The notes under the pieces: model-generated
Seen by the model: only the letters and a program-made list of their open reading frames with translations
Databases searched by the model: none
Told to the model about the DNA's origin: nothing
Made by a program: the position numbers and the translations under genes
DNA from: Barnesiella sp. An22
Lineage (GTDB): Bacteria > Bacteroidota > Bacteroidia > Bacteroidales > Barnesiellaceae
Assembly (NCBI RefSeq): GCF_002159975.1
Contig: NZ_NFJR01000002.1
Span: 186,001-250,000 of the forward strand
Direction of reading: 5' to 3'
DNA: 64,000 bases
Shown: piece after piece, positions 27,177-35,982 of the stretch
Position numbering within the stretch: position 1 is the stretch's first letter
Layout: the number at the start of each line of letters is the position of its first letter

Positions 27177-27662
27177 ATGGAAACACTGCACCTGATCAAT
27201 GTCTACCCCGAGACCATCTCCGACGGTTTCGGGGTACGCTATTCCATCTATCTGGCCGGCTGTACGCACCATTGCCGGGGGTGCCACAATGCCGGCAGCT
27301 GGAATCCCCGGGCGGGCGAGCCGCTCACCGAGGCTTTGCTCAATCGCATCATCGCCGAAATCAGGTCCAATCCGTTGCTCGACGGCATTACCCTCTCGGG
27401 GGGCGACCCCTTTTACAATCCGCCGGCCCTGCTGGCTCTGTTGCGGCGCCTCAAGGCCGAGACGGGATTGAATATCTGGTGTTATACGGGCTATACCTAC
27501 GAGGTGCTGTTGGACGATGAGGCCCGGCGACCTTGCCTCGAGTATATCGACACGCTGGTCGACGGCCCCTTCGTGCAGTCGCTCTTCGATCCCACGCTAC
27601 CCTTCAGGGGCAGCAGCAACCAGCGCATTCTGCACCTGTCGCAGGGGCAGAAAACAGAATGA
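27177..27662 (+). CDS. nrdG: Anaerobic ribonucleotide reductase activating enzyme
   Basis: A radical-SAM activase that abstracts hydrogen from the NrdD glycine. The 161-residue protein has AGCTHHCRGCHN, the CxxxCxxC cluster motif, near residues 28-40, and LSGGDPFYNPPALLALLRRL near 76, the SAM-binding GGDP segment. It starts directly after the nrdD stop (TAAATG) and so depends on the same riboswitch. Only 13 nt separate its stop from the convergent DUF3843-like gene, with no terminator hairpin visible between them. Confidence 0.96.
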   Translation: METLHLINVYPETISDGFGVRYSIYLAGCTHHCRGCHNAGSWNPRAGEPLTEALLNRIIAEIRSNPLLDGITLSGGDPFYNPPALLALLRRLKAETGLNIWCYTGYTYEVLLDDEARRPCLEYIDTLVDGPFVQSLFDPTLPFRGSSNQRILHLSQGQKTE

Positions 27663-27675
27663 GGCAATTCAGTGT

Positions 27676-28878
27676 TTACACGGCTCGGTAGTAATCTTGC
27701 AGGAGGCAGCGGGCTATGAAATCCCAATTATCGGCCACGAGCTGCGGGTTGCCGTCGGCAAAGCAGGCATCGGGCAGCAAGCCGTGCGAGCAGAGGTAGA
27801 GCAGCAGGTCTACGGGGCAACGTCCCGGCACGGTGAGCAGCGATATGGCCCCTTTGCGAGCCTCCTCGGGGTTGTACCAGGGGTTGGCCGGGTCGGCTAT
27901 GTATTGGGCAATATCCGAGGCCACCAGCATCCCTTTATAGGGAGTTACGTAGAGGACGAAATTCTTTTTGTGAGCCAGGTGCGACAGGTGTCCGCCTTCG
28001 GTCTCGCCCCATTGCATCCCTTCGGTGAGGAAGCGGTCGAGCTCGGCATACGAGCCGATATACTTCACGGGGCTGCCGCCCGTCGATTGGGTGAACTGCT
28101 GGTAATAGGGGTGCAGCTCTTTCTGCTCTTCGAGCTCTTCGGGCAGGGTGTGTTGCCACAACAGCGACACCCATTCGTGAGCAAAGAGGGCCAGCGGTCC
28201 GGCCGGCAGGGTGTAGAGCGACTCGCGGCGCAGTTTTTCGAGTCGGTTCAGTTTCTCTTTGTCGGTGTGATTCGGTTTGCTGTGCACCTCGTGCAGCAGT
28301 TGGCGGGCCAGTGAGCGGTTCGACGGTCCCAGCAGGAACGATTCCCAAAAGAGCCATTCGGCAAAGCGGTACCGCGCCTCGGGGTCGGAGGTATCGTTCA
28401 GTTCGGGTTGGCAAAACTCTTGCAGCAACGGCGAGTCGGGTGCCGTTTCGTATTCGCTCTCAAGCAGATTGTAGATGGGGTCGGCCGTGGCGATGAGGTC
28501 GGCATCGAGAGGCGACAGCACCTCGTGTTCGTTGCCGTAGGCAGCCGACAGATACCACAGCAGCACCCGCACGTCGTCGCGGTTCACCTCGCCTTCGTAG
28601 TAGGCTTCGGGGGTAAAGAAGGGCAGTGTACGCCCGTAGAAAGCCTGGTGCTGGGCCACGAATGCCGCCCACAGCCCGGTGCCCGACAGGATGTCGGCAA
28701 AGTAGCCCACGAGGTCGCAGCAGATTGATTTTACCGCGCCGTCGCTCCAGCGCGTCTTCAGCGGCGATTGTTTTATCTCGTCGTACAGCCGGTTGGCCAG
28801 TCGCGTGTAGTAGCGGTCGCTGTCAGTGGTGGGGGTATAGGGCTGCCGCGCCAGCCATTGTTGCAGGGTGATGTTCAT
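27676..28878 (-). CDS. Uncharacterised protein, possibly DUF3843 family
   Basis: A 400-residue soluble protein with no signal peptide, membrane segment or catalytic motif that I can name. It begins MNITLQQWLARQPYTPTTDSDRYYTRLANRLYDEI, which reminds me of DUF3843 proteins of Bacteroidota. It then has several aromatic-rich helical stretches (RFAEWLFWESFLLGPSNRSLARQLL near 165; VLYVTPYKGMLVASDIAQYI near 322). The assignment is by memory of the pattern. The ATG at 28878 is preferred to one at 28938 because the conserved-looking N-terminus begins there. It lies convergent to nrdG and downstream of DUF3467 on the same strand. Confidence 0.55.
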   Translation of the reverse strand: MNITLQQWLARQPYTPTTDSDRYYTRLANRLYDEIKQSPLKTRWSDGAVKSICCDLVGYFADILSGTGLWAAFVAQHQAFYGRTLPFFTPEAYYEGEVNRDDVRVLLWYLSAAYGNEHEVLSPLDADLIATADPIYNLLESEYETAPDSPLLQEFCQPELNDTSDPEARYRFAEWLFWESFLLGPSNRSLARQLLHEVHSKPNHTDKEKLNRLEKLRRESLYTLPAGPLALFAHEWVSLLWQHTLPEELEEQKELHPYYQQFTQSTGGSPVKYIGSYAELDRFLTEGMQWGETEGGHLSHLAHKKNFVLYVTPYKGMLVASDIAQYIADPANPWYNPEEARKGAISLLTVPGRCPVDLLLYLCSHGLLPDACFADGNPQLVADNWDFIARCLLQDYYRAV

Positions 28879-28907
28879 GTGGTCGTCTTTTAGAGGGTGA
28901 TACAAAG

Positions 28908-28936
28908 GCAGGCAGACCGGGTAGCGGCCCGCCTGC
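28908..28936 (-). terminator. Weak hairpin between DUF3467 and DUF3843-like genes
   Basis: GCAGGC and GCCTGC form a 6-bp stem with a GC-rich 17-nt loop that can fold further. On the minus strand it is followed only by CTTTG, so termination may be partial. Confidence 0.45.
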
Positions 28937-28943
28937 AAGTCGA

Positions 28944-29255
28944 TTAAGCCTCGCCGCCGGGAGCCATGAAGGGAGGCATGCCTCCGCCCCGTTGTTGCGG
29001 GTCGTTCATCTGGATGGGACCGAACTGGGATTCATATTTGCGGATGTTGTCCTGCAGGGCGAAGAGCAGCCGTTTGGCATGCTCGGCCGTGAGGATGATG
29101 CGCGATTTCACCGGTGCTTTGGGAGCGCCCGGAGTTACCCGGATAAAGTCGATGACAAACTCCGACGGAGCGTGCGAAATGATGGCCAGGTTGGAGTAGG
29201 TACCTTCGGCTACGGCAGCCGATAACTCTATTTGAATCTCTTTTTTCTCTTCCAT
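28944..29255 (-). CDS. DUF3467 protein
   Basis: A 103-residue protein of the DUF3467 family, widespread in Bacteroidota and of unknown function. The core (EIQIELSAAVAEGTYSNLAIISHAPSEFVIDFIRVTPG) suggests a small beta-rich fold. This is followed by ILTAEHAKRLLFALQDNIRKYESQFG, the conserved helix, and a glycine/proline/methionine-rich tail. It lies 4 nt downstream of the NigD-like lipoprotein gene and is probably part of the tcdA-lolD-nigD-like transcript. Confidence 0.85.
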   Translation of the reverse strand: MEEKKEIQIELSAAVAEGTYSNLAIISHAPSEFVIDFIRVTPGAPKAPVKSRIILTAEHAKRLLFALQDNIRKYESQFGPIQMNDPQQRGGGMPPFMAPGGEA

Positions 29256-29259
29256 GATG

Positions 29260-29922
29260 TCAGTTTAGTTTGAAATAATAATATTTATAATTGAAATTTA
29301 CTTGGTTCACATATACTTGCAGCGTGGTGTAGGGGCGGTTGCGATACCCCTCGATGTTGAACGACGAGTAGAGGTTGCTCCAGTGTCCCTCGGGGTCGTC
29401 GTTGCGGCTGTGGCGCAGCTCCACCTTGAGGGTATCGCCCTCGAGGGTCGATTCGTCGGCTACGAGCATGATGCTGTGCGGCTGGCTGTGGTAGTCGATA
29501 CGGTAGCGCAGGTTGAGGAAATCGCCCGTTTTCCAGATGCTTTGCAGGTAGAGGGTATCGTCGGGCAACTCGGTCATCCGCTCGTGCGAGACCAGCCGCA
29601 GGGTATCGAAGTGGATGGCCGAGAGGGCCTGCACCTCTATCCGTTTGCGGGTCGTGCTCAACTCCTCGACGGGGCGGTATTGCAGCAGCACGCGCACCCC
29701 TTCGGCCGTGCGGCTCTCGTCTACCGCGCCGATGGGGCAGAGGGTATCCATCGGGGACGAGTCGGTGGCCTGGCAGGTGAAGTAGGTCCCTTCGTTGCCC
29801 CGGTGGCAAGTGACGATGTCGGCATAGAAGATGCCGTAGAGATCCTCCTCCTTCTCGCAGGCCGTCAACAGCAGCAACGGCACGGCGAGCAGCCACCAGC
29901 GACGGGCGACGTGTCGTTTCAT
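29260..29922 (-). CDS. NigD-like lipoprotein
   Basis: A 220-residue secreted lipoprotein. The signal peptide ends in LLLLTAC (lipobox, Cys near residue 21), followed by EKEED, the acidic run that directs Bacteroidota lipoproteins to the outer membrane or surface. The body is beta-rich with the NigD-like pattern ([37 protein letters not shown]). NigD-like proteins are common and poorly understood; the name comes from a bacteriocin-associated operon. The ATG at 29922 overlaps the lolD stop (ATGA). A much longer in-frame open frame upstream is a shadow of lolD and tcdA. Confidence 0.7.
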   Translation of the reverse strand: MKRHVARRWWLLAVPLLLLTACEKEEDLYGIFYADIVTCHRGNEGTYFTCQATDSSPMDTLCPIGAVDESRTAEGVRVLLQYRPVEELSTTRKRIEVQALSAIHFDTLRLVSHERMTELPDDTLYLQSIWKTGDFLNLRYRIDYHSQPHSIMLVADESTLEGDTLKVELRHSRNDDPEGHWSNLYSSFNIEGYRNRPYTTLQVYVNQVNFNYKYYYFKLN

Positions 29923-30599
29923 ACCTCGGCCTCCTCCTTCCCGGCCGGTTCCACGATAGAGCCGTCTTTCATAAAGAGGATGCGGTCGGTCATTTGGGCC
30001 AGTGTCTCGTCGTGGGTGACGATGACGAAGGTCTGCTTGAACTCGTCGCGCAGGTCGAAGAAGAGCTTGTGCAGCTCGATTTTGTTTTTCGAGTCGAGGC
30101 TGCCCGAGGGTTCGTCGGCCAGAATTACCGAGGGACGGTTGATGAGGGCCCGGGCCACGGCCACCCGCTGCTTCTCGCCGCCCGAGAGTTGGGCCGGTTT
30201 GTGTGCCAGCCGGTCGCCCAGACTCAGAAAGTCGAGTATCCGCTTGGCCTCCCGCTCCGCCTCCGAGCTGTTGCGTCCGCCGATGAGGGCGGGTATCATC
30301 ACATTTTCGAGGGCCGAGAACTCGGGCAACAGTTGGTGAAACTGGAAGACAAACCCGATGTGTCCGTTCCGGAATCGGGCCATCTCGCGGTCGGGCAGGT
30401 TGTCTACCCGCTTGCCGTCGTAGCGTATCTCGCCGCAATCGGGCTTGTCGAGGGTACCGACAATTTGCAGCAGCGTGGTCTTGCCGGCGCCGCTCGCTCC
30501 TACGATGGCAACAATTTCGCCCTGCTCGATGGTGGCGTCGATTCCCTTCAGCACCTCGAGCGAGCCGTAGCTCTTGTGTATGTTTTTAATCTCTATCAT
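29919..30599 (-). CDS. LolD-like ABC transporter ATPase
   Basis: A 226-residue ABC ATPase with Walker [10 protein letters not shown] near residue 36, the Q-loop in [18 protein letters not shown], the signature LSGGEKQR near 140 and Walker [13 protein letters not shown] near 160. The sequence is of the MacB/LolD group, which power lipoprotein release or exporter complexes. No permease partner is adjacent, so it may work with a permease coded elsewhere. It overlaps tcdA by 4 nt upstream and the NigD-like lipoprotein by 4 nt downstream. The lipoprotein neighbour fits a lipoprotein-trafficking role, but that is inference. Confidence 0.88.
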   Translation of the reverse strand: MIEIKNIHKSYGSLEVLKGIDATIEQGEIVAIVGASGAGKTTLLQIVGTLDKPDCGEIRYDGKRVDNLPDREMARFRNGHIGFVFQFHQLLPEFSALENVMIPALIGGRNSSEAEREAKRILDFLSLGDRLAHKPAQLSGGEKQRVAVARALINRPSVILADEPSGSLDSKNKIELHKLFFDLRDEFKQTFVIVTHDETLAQMTDRILFMKDGSIVEPAGKEEAEV

Positions 30600-31318
30600 G
30601 ATTCCGTAAGTTTTCGTATCACGTAGCTGGCCAGATGGCAGCCAAACAGGGCCGGCAGATACGACAGGGTGCCCACGGTCGACTTCTTGTTGCGCTCGCC
30701 CTCTACGGCTATGACGGCGTGCGGGTCGGCCTGTTCGGTCGAGAATACCGTTTTCAGTCCCTTGGTGATGCCTGCCTTGCGCAGCCGCAGCCTTACGGCC
30801 CGGGCCAGTCCACAGTGATAGGTGTCGGCGATGTCGGCCAGGCGAATGGCCGACGGGTCTTTGCGGCCACCTGCACCCATCGACGAGACGATGCGCACCT
30901 TGTGACGCAGGCAATAGGTGATGAGGGCAATCTTGGGCGCCAGGGTGTCGATGGCATCGACTACGAAATCGACCGGTTCCCGCTCGAGCAGGGCCGGGAT
31001 GTCGTCGGCTTCGAGGAATCGCTGTTCGGCGGTGAGCTGCAACTCGGGGTTGATGTCGAGCAGACGCTCGGCCATCACCTCGGTTTTGGGTCGCCCCAGC
31101 GTGCTGTGCAGCGCTACGAGCTGGCGGTTCAGGTTGCTCTCGGCCACCGTGTCGCCGTCGACGATGGTCATGCGGCCTACGCCGGCCCGGGCAATCATCT
31201 CGGCTGCATAGGCACCCACGCCTCCAACACCCACCACCATCACATGGGCGCGTTGCAATCGCTCCATGGCGGCATCGCCCATCAGCAGGCGGGTTCGCGA
31301 CAGCCACTCTTCGTTCAT
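30596..31318 (-). CDS. tcdA: tRNA threonylcarbamoyladenosine dehydratase
   Basis: A ThiF/E1-like enzyme that uses ATP to cyclise t6A37 in tRNAs reading ANN codons. The 240-residue protein has the nucleotide-binding [17 protein letters not shown] near residue 30, the [13 protein letters not shown] segment, [12 protein letters not shown] near 120, and the [19 protein letters not shown] loop near 145 typical of TcdA/CsdL. There is no CsdA or CsdE neighbour. It heads an overlapping operon with the LolD-like ATPase. A near-consensus -7 (TATCTTCG on the minus strand) lies just upstream, around 31354-31361. Confidence 0.93.
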   Translation of the reverse strand: MNEEWLSRTRLLMGDAAMERLQRAHVMVVGVGGVGAYAAEMIARAGVGRMTIVDGDTVAESNLNRQLVALHSTLGRPKTEVMAERLLDINPELQLTAEQRFLEADDIPALLEREPVDFVVDAIDTLAPKIALITYCLRHKVRIVSSMGAGGRKDPSAIRLADIADTYHCGLARAVRLRLRKAGITKGLKTVFSTEQADPHAVIAVEGERNKKSTVGTLSYLPALFGCHLASYVIRKLTES

Positions 31319-31465
31319 CGTATCTTCTCTTTTTGTATTTTATCAATTTACGAAGATACTCTTTTTTTGGAGAAAATCGGAATCCCCGTCCGTAAAATGA
31401 ATGTTCGCGGCTTCATTTTCCCGACGGAATTGCTTGAATGTGAGCGGAGATACCGTTTCGTAGAA

Positions 31466-31496
31466 TTTGTTTCGTCGTCCATTTATGCTATCTTTG
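31466..31496 (+). promoter_or_regulatory. Promoter of the DUF456 gene
   Basis: TTTG at 31466-31469, 19 bp spacer, TATCTTTG at 31489-31496: a full match to the Bacteroidota sigma-A promoter. It gives a leader of about 85 nt. Confidence 0.75.
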
Positions 31497-31587
31497 CTTG
31501 TGAAAGTCCCCGCCTCGACGGTTGGGTCGCTTACCCGATTTGCCGGACGGAGGGGACGAGCATAACCCTTAAAACCGAAAGAACGAT

Positions 31588-32064
31588 ATGGATATTGTAT
31601 GGATTGTTTTGGGAGTCTTGTGCCTGCTCGTGGGGCTGGCCGGCTGTTTTCTTCCCGCACTGCCCGGGCCGCCGCTGGCCTATGTGGGTATGTTGTTGCT
31701 GCACATTACCGAGCGGGTGCAGTTTACTGTCACGCAACTGGTTGTGTGGGCCATTCTGGTCATTGTGGTGCAGGTGCTCGACTACTTCACCCCGCTCATC
31801 GGCACCAAATACGGGGGTGGCAGCAAGTGGGGCAATCGCGGCTGCATAGCCGGCACGGTGATAGGCATGTTTTTCTTCCCGCCGTGGGGTATCATTCTGG
31901 GCCCTCTGGTGGGGGCTATCGCAGGCGAACTGTTGGGTGGCAAGCTCACGCACGAAGCCCTCAGGGCAGGGCTGGGAGCCTTTGTGGGTTTCCTGCTGGG
32001 TGTAGTGATTAAGGTATCGCTCTGCGGCTACTTCATCTATGAGTTTGTAGCGGCACTCGTGTGA
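31588..32064 (+). CDS. DUF456 membrane protein
   Basis: 158 residues with four or five hydrophobic helices and glycine-rich turns (GVLCLLVGLAGCFLPALPGPPLAYVGML at the start; GTVIGMFFFPPWGIILGPLVGAIAGELL near 90). This is characteristic of DUF456, a small inner-membrane family of unknown function. It is monocistronic, with its own full-consensus promoter and a strong terminator shared with pckA. No functional link to the neighbours is visible. Confidence 0.88.
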   Translation: MDIVWIVLGVLCLLVGLAGCFLPALPGPPLAYVGMLLLHITERVQFTVTQLVVWAILVIVVQVLDYFTPLIGTKYGGGSKWGNRGCIAGTVIGMFFFPPWGIILGPLVGAIAGELLGGKLTHEALRAGLGAFVGFLLGVVIKVSLCGYFIYEFVAALV

Positions 32065-32121
32065 GAGCCGTTACCGGGCCGGCAAGAGGAATCCGTATTG
32101 AATCAGATGTATTTAAAAAGC

Positions 32122-32160
32122 AACCGAGGCTGCTCCGTGTGGAGTAGCCTCGGTTTTTAT
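32122..32160. terminator. Bidirectional terminator between DUF456 and pckA
   Basis: AACCGAGGCT and CTCC pair with GGAG and AGCCTCGGTT. TTTTTATT follows on the plus strand, and TTGCTTTTTAAAT on the minus strand. It should stop both convergent genes. Confidence 0.92.
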
Positions 32161-32180
32161 TGGAGTTAATCGATTTTCGA

Positions 32181-33788
32181 TTAGAGTTTCGGGCCGGCAG
32201 CAACCAGAGCCTTACCAGCGGCGTTGCCTTCGAACTTAGCGAAGTTCTTGATGAAGCGGCCTGCCAGGTCTTTGGCTTTTTCATCCCACTCGGCAGCGTT
32301 GGCATAAGTGTCGCGCGGGTCGAGGATGTTCTTGTCAACACCCGGCAATTCGGTAGGAACAACGAAGTCGAAGTAGGGGATAACTTTCGTCGGAGCCTTG
32401 TCGATAGAACCGTCGAGGATGGCGTCGATGATACCACGAGTATCGCGGATCGAGATACGTTTGCCTGTACCGTTCCAACCCGTATTTACGAGGTAAGCCT
32501 TGGCACCGACCATTTCCATTTTCTTAACCAGCTCTTCGGCATATTTGGTAGGATGCAGCGAAAGGAAGGCAGCACCGAAGCAAGCCGAGAAAGTAGGAGT
32601 CGGCTCGGTGATACCACGCTCGGTACCGGCCAATTTGGCGGTGAAGCCCGAGAGGAAGTAGTATTTCGTTTGCTCGGCGTTCAGGATAGAAACGGGAGGC
32701 AATACACCGAATGCGTCGGCCGACAGGAAGATAACCTGTTTGGCGTGCGGGCCTTTCGATACCGGTTTAACGATGTTGTTGATGTGGTAGATAGGATACG
32801 ATACACGGGTATTCTCCGTTACGCTCTTGTCGGCGAAGTCGATCTTACCGTTGGCGTCAACCGTTACGTTCTCGAGGAGGGCGTCACGTTTGATGGCGTT
32901 GTAGATATCGGGCTCGCTCTCTTTGTCGAGGTTGATAACCTTGGCATAGCAACCACCTTCGTAGTTGAATACACCGTCGTTGTCCCATCCGTGTTCGTCA
33001 TCACCGATGAGCAGACGTTTCGGGTCGGTCGACAGCGTGGTTTTACCCGTACCGGAGAGACCGAAGAAGATAGCGGTGCTCTTGCCCTCTTTGTCGGTGT
33101 TGGCCGAGCAGTGCATCGAAGCCATGCCTCTCAGGGGGTTCAGGTAGTTCATGATCGAGAAGATACCTTTCTTCATCTCACCACCGTACCAGGTGTTCAA
33201 GATTACTTGCTCGTTGGTCTTCAAGTTGAATACCGTAGCGGTTTCGGAGTTCAAGCCCAGTTCTTTGTAGTTGTCAACTTTGGCTTTGGCAGCGTTGAAC
33301 GATACGAAATCGGGTTCGCCGTAGTTGGCCAGTTCCTCTTCGGTAGGACGGATGAACATGTTCTTAACGAAGTGAGCTTGCCATGCAACCTCCATGATGA
33401 AACGTACTTTCAGACGAGTAGCGGGGTTGGCACCGCAGAACGTATCCATCACGAACAGTCTCTTGCCCGAGAGTTCTTTTACGGCTTTGGCTTTCAAATC
33501 GGCCCAAGCAGCTTCGGAGCAAGGTTTGTTGTCGTTTTTATATTCGTCGCTGGTCCACCAGAGGGTGTCCTTGCTGGCTTCATTCATTACAAAGAATTTA
33601 TCTTTGGGAGAACGACCGGTATAGATACCCGTCATTACATTCACAGCACCAAGTTCAGTTACCTGACCTTTTTCGTAGCCTTCCAAGCCTGCTTTGGTCT
33701 CTTCCTCAAACAGCACTTCGTAAGAAGGATTGTGTAAAATCTCTTTTACATCTTTAATACCATACTTGCTTAAATCTAATGTTGCCAT
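32181..33788 (-). CDS. pckA: Phosphoenolpyruvate carboxykinase (ATP)
   Basis: Interconverts oxaloacetate plus ATP with PEP, CO2 and ADP. In Bacteroidales it commonly runs in the CO2-fixing direction, feeding succinate and propionate formation. The 535 residues hold [13 protein letters not shown] near 53, the Walker A-like [11 protein letters not shown] near 240, the metal/kinase segment [11 protein letters not shown] near 257 and [17 protein letters not shown] near 438. It appears monocistronic. A -7-like TAATTTTG (33852-33859, minus strand) lies about 65 nt upstream without a clear -33. Together with the CoA-transferase at 15139-16629 it marks a succinate fermentation. Confidence 0.97.
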   Translation of the reverse strand: MATLDLSKYGIKDVKEILHNPSYEVLFEEETKAGLEGYEKGQVTELGAVNVMTGIYTGRSPKDKFFVMNEASKDTLWWTSDEYKNDNKPCSEAAWADLKAKAVKELSGKRLFVMDTFCGANPATRLKVRFIMEVAWQAHFVKNMFIRPTEEELANYGEPDFVSFNAAKAKVDNYKELGLNSETATVFNLKTNEQVILNTWYGGEMKKGIFSIMNYLNPLRGMASMHCSANTDKEGKSTAIFFGLSGTGKTTLSTDPKRLLIGDDEHGWDNDGVFNYEGGCYAKVINLDKESEPDIYNAIKRDALLENVTVDANGKIDFADKSVTENTRVSYPIYHINNIVKPVSKGPHAKQVIFLSADAFGVLPPVSILNAEQTKYYFLSGFTAKLAGTERGITEPTPTFSACFGAAFLSLHPTKYAEELVKKMEMVGAKAYLVNTGWNGTGKRISIRDTRGIIDAILDGSIDKAPTKVIPYFDFVVPTELPGVDKNILDPRDTYANAAEWDEKAKDLAGRFIKNFAKFEGNAAGKALVAAGPKL

Positions 33789-34058
33789 TGTTCTTGAATT
33801 TAATGGTTTATAAAATGTTTATTTGTATTCTTAGTCCATGAAAACCGACTGCAAAATTAAAAACAAATTCTACAAGTAGCGATGTAATTAAAGAAAATTT
33901 TCGCTAATTGTTTGTATTTATTACAAATATACCCCGAATCGCTATGCCGGCATAGCAAAAAGGCGCTTTTTTTAGGGCAAACAGGAGAAAAAACAATTTA
34001 TAATTTTCTAAAACAAAATTTATACGTACTTTTGCTCTTCGGCAAAAAACAGAAAAGT

Positions 34059-34709
34059 ATGGAAGTTATCAATTTTGCCGAGAAAAACTCGGTAGTAAAC
34101 CGGTTCATGGCCGAATTACGGGATGTGAACATTCAGAATGACCGGATACGGTTTCGTCGGAATCTCGAGCGCATTGGCGAAATCATGGCTTACGAAATAA
34201 GCCATCGCCTCCATTACTCCGAAAAAGAGGTAACCACCCCGCTGGGAACCGCACGGGTCAATCTGCCCGACGATACGGTGGTGCTGGCTACGATCTTGAG
34301 AGCCGGTCTCCCGTTCCACCAGGGATTCCTCAGTTGTCTCGACGATGCCGAAAATGCTTTTGTATCGGCGTATCGTAAATACAAGGACAAACTCAATTTC
34401 GACATCTTCATCGAGTATATTGCCTCTCCTCGTCTCGATGGCAAGGTACTCGTCATCACCGACCCCATGCTGGCTACCGGTGGTTCCATGGAGTTGTCGT
34501 ACAAGGCATTGCTTACCAAAGGTACCCCCAAGAGCGTGCATGTGGCTTCGGTCATTGCCAGTCGGCAGGCCATCGATTATGTGAAACAACATTTCCCCGA
34601 CGACACGACCTTGTGGGTGGGAGCCATAGACGACCAGCTCGACGACCACTCCTACATAGTGCCGGGGCTGGGCGATGCGGGCGACCTTGCCTACGGAATC
34701 AAGGAGTAG
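34059..34709 (+). CDS. upp: Uracil phosphoribosyltransferase
   Basis: Salvages uracil with PRPP to give UMP. The 216-residue type I PRTase has VVLATILRAGLPFHQGFL near 70, the PRPP loop VITDPMLATGGSM near 130 and the uracil-binding YIVPGLGDAGDLAYG at the end, all standard for Upp. The frame is open far upstream, but a -7 box TACTTTTG at 34027-34034 puts the transcript start near 34041, so ATG 34059 is the start with a very short leader. It is followed after 47 nt by the GNAT-like gene. Confidence 0.96.
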   Translation: MEVINFAEKNSVVNRFMAELRDVNIQNDRIRFRRNLERIGEIMAYEISHRLHYSEKEVTTPLGTARVNLPDDTVVLATILRAGLPFHQGFLSCLDDAENAFVSAYRKYKDKLNFDIFIEYIASPRLDGKVLVITDPMLATGGSMELSYKALLTKGTPKSVHVASVIASRQAIDYVKQHFPDDTTLWVGAIDDQLDDHSYIVPGLGDAGDLAYGIKE

Positions 34710-34756
34710 AAGCGGAGGCAAGCGCATAGGAATAAATTGCTGAAATTATAAACATC

Positions 34757-35887
34757 ATGTCAATCACAATTAAGGAAATTGCCGGGAATCGTGCTCTAAA
34801 GAATTTTGTCAAGTTCTCGATCGATTTGTATGAGGGCAACGAGTATTATGTGCCCTCACTGGTCCTGGACGAGGTGGGCACGTTGAGTGCAAAAAGCAAT
34901 CCGGCATTCGACTTTTGCGAATCGGTCTATTACATGGCTTATCGCGACGGTAAGCCCGTGGGACGTATAGCCGGTATCATCAATCGCAAAGTCAACGAAA
35001 AGACCGGCGAGAAGGCAGCTCGGTTCGGTTTTGTCGATTTTATCGACGACCGCGAGGTGAGCAAGGCGCTCTTCGACGCCGTGGAGAATTGGGCCCGTTC
35101 CAAGGGAATGAACGAAATTCACGGTCCCCTCGGGTTTACCGATATGGACCCCGAAGGGCTGCTGGTCGAGGGATATGACCAGCTGGGTACCATGGCTTCG
35201 ATTTACAACTATCCCTACTATGTCGACCACATCGAGGGTATGGGATATGAGAAGGCCGTCGACTGGGTCGAGTATAAAATCAAGGTGCCCGAGAGTGTGC
35301 CCGAGAAGCACCAACGCATCAGCGACATCGTGCAGCGCAAGTACAATCTGCGTATCCTCAAGTTCAAAAAGGTGTCGGAGATTCATAAGGGAAAATATGG
35401 ACAGAAGATTTTCGACCTTATCAACGATGCCTATGCCGAACTCTACGGTTATTCGGCACTCTCGCAACGGCAGATCGATTACTACGTCAACATGTATATC
35501 CCGGTGTTGCGCCTTGAGAATGTGACGCTTATTGTCGATGAGCACGACGATCTCGTGGCCGTGGGTATTGCTATGCCGTCGTTGTCGAAAGCATTGCAGA
35601 AATCGAGAGGCCGCCTCTTCCCCTTCGGGTTTGTCCCTTTGCTCAAGGCTTTGAAAGGAAAGAACGATGTCGTAGACCTGTTGTTGGTGGCCGTGCGCCC
35701 CGACTATCAGAGCAAAGGGGTCAATGCGCTCCTCTTCTCCGACCTCATTCCCGTCTTTATCCGCAACGGCTACAAATATGCCGAGAGCAATCCCGAACTC
35801 GAAGAGAACGAGAAGGTGCAGTCGCAGTGGCAATACTTCGAACGCCATCAGCACAAACGCCGTCGGGCCTACACGAAGAAAATCTGA
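34757..35887 (+). CDS. GNAT-like acyltransferase of unknown specificity
   Basis: A 376-residue soluble protein. The sequence suggests two GNAT-type modules. The first (about 1-165) contains AYRDGKPVGRIAGIINRKVNE and GFVDFIDDREVSKALFDAVENWARSKG, the usual beta4-alpha3 region. The second (about 190-376) contains VTLIVDEHDDLVAVGIAMPSL and VDLLLVAVRPDYQSKGVNALLF, the acetyl-CoA P-loop region. It ends in a basic tail (RHQHKRRRAYTKK). Substrates are unknown; similar Bacteroidota proteins are annotated only as hypothetical or N-acetyltransferase. A 19-bp terminator hairpin follows. Confidence 0.7.
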   Translation: MSITIKEIAGNRALKNFVKFSIDLYEGNEYYVPSLVLDEVGTLSAKSNPAFDFCESVYYMAYRDGKPVGRIAGIINRKVNEKTGEKAARFGFVDFIDDREVSKALFDAVENWARSKGMNEIHGPLGFTDMDPEGLLVEGYDQLGTMASIYNYPYYVDHIEGMGYEKAVDWVEYKIKVPESVPEKHQRISDIVQRKYNLRILKFKKVSEIHKGKYGQKIFDLINDAYAELYGYSALSQRQIDYYVNMYIPVLRLENVTLIVDEHDDLVAVGIAMPSLSKALQKSRGRLFPFGFVPLLKALKGKNDVVDLLLVAVRPDYQSKGVNALLFSDLIPVFIRNGYKYAESNPELEENEKVQSQWQYFERHQHKRRRAYTKKI

Positions 35888-35906
35888 ACGATTGTTCCAT
35901 CCAATA

Positions 35907-35950
35907 ACACCGCCGGCAGAAAGAGTGTGCTCTCTTTCTGCCGGCGGTGT
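35907..35950. terminator. Long perfect hairpin between the GNAT-like gene and kup
   Basis: A 19-bp perfect stem from ACACCGCCGGCAGAAAGAG and its complement with a 6-nt loop. It lies between convergent genes and probably acts in both directions, although the T tracts are short. Confidence 0.8.
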
Positions 35951-35982
35951 GTTATGCGAGAGTGAGTAGTCGTTTATCTCGG

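Noticed and set aside
29919-31346. Long minus-strand frame suggesting one protein covering tcdA and lolD
   Set aside because: Its first half is a different frame of tcdA with low-complexity Arg/Pro sequence; the LolD-like ATPase has its own ATG at 30599 with a 4-nt overlap.
34757-35887. Possible pseudogene or fusion in the GNAT-like gene
   Set aside because: Both GNAT-like halves are in one clean frame with normal codon use and a good terminator; the length is probably natural.
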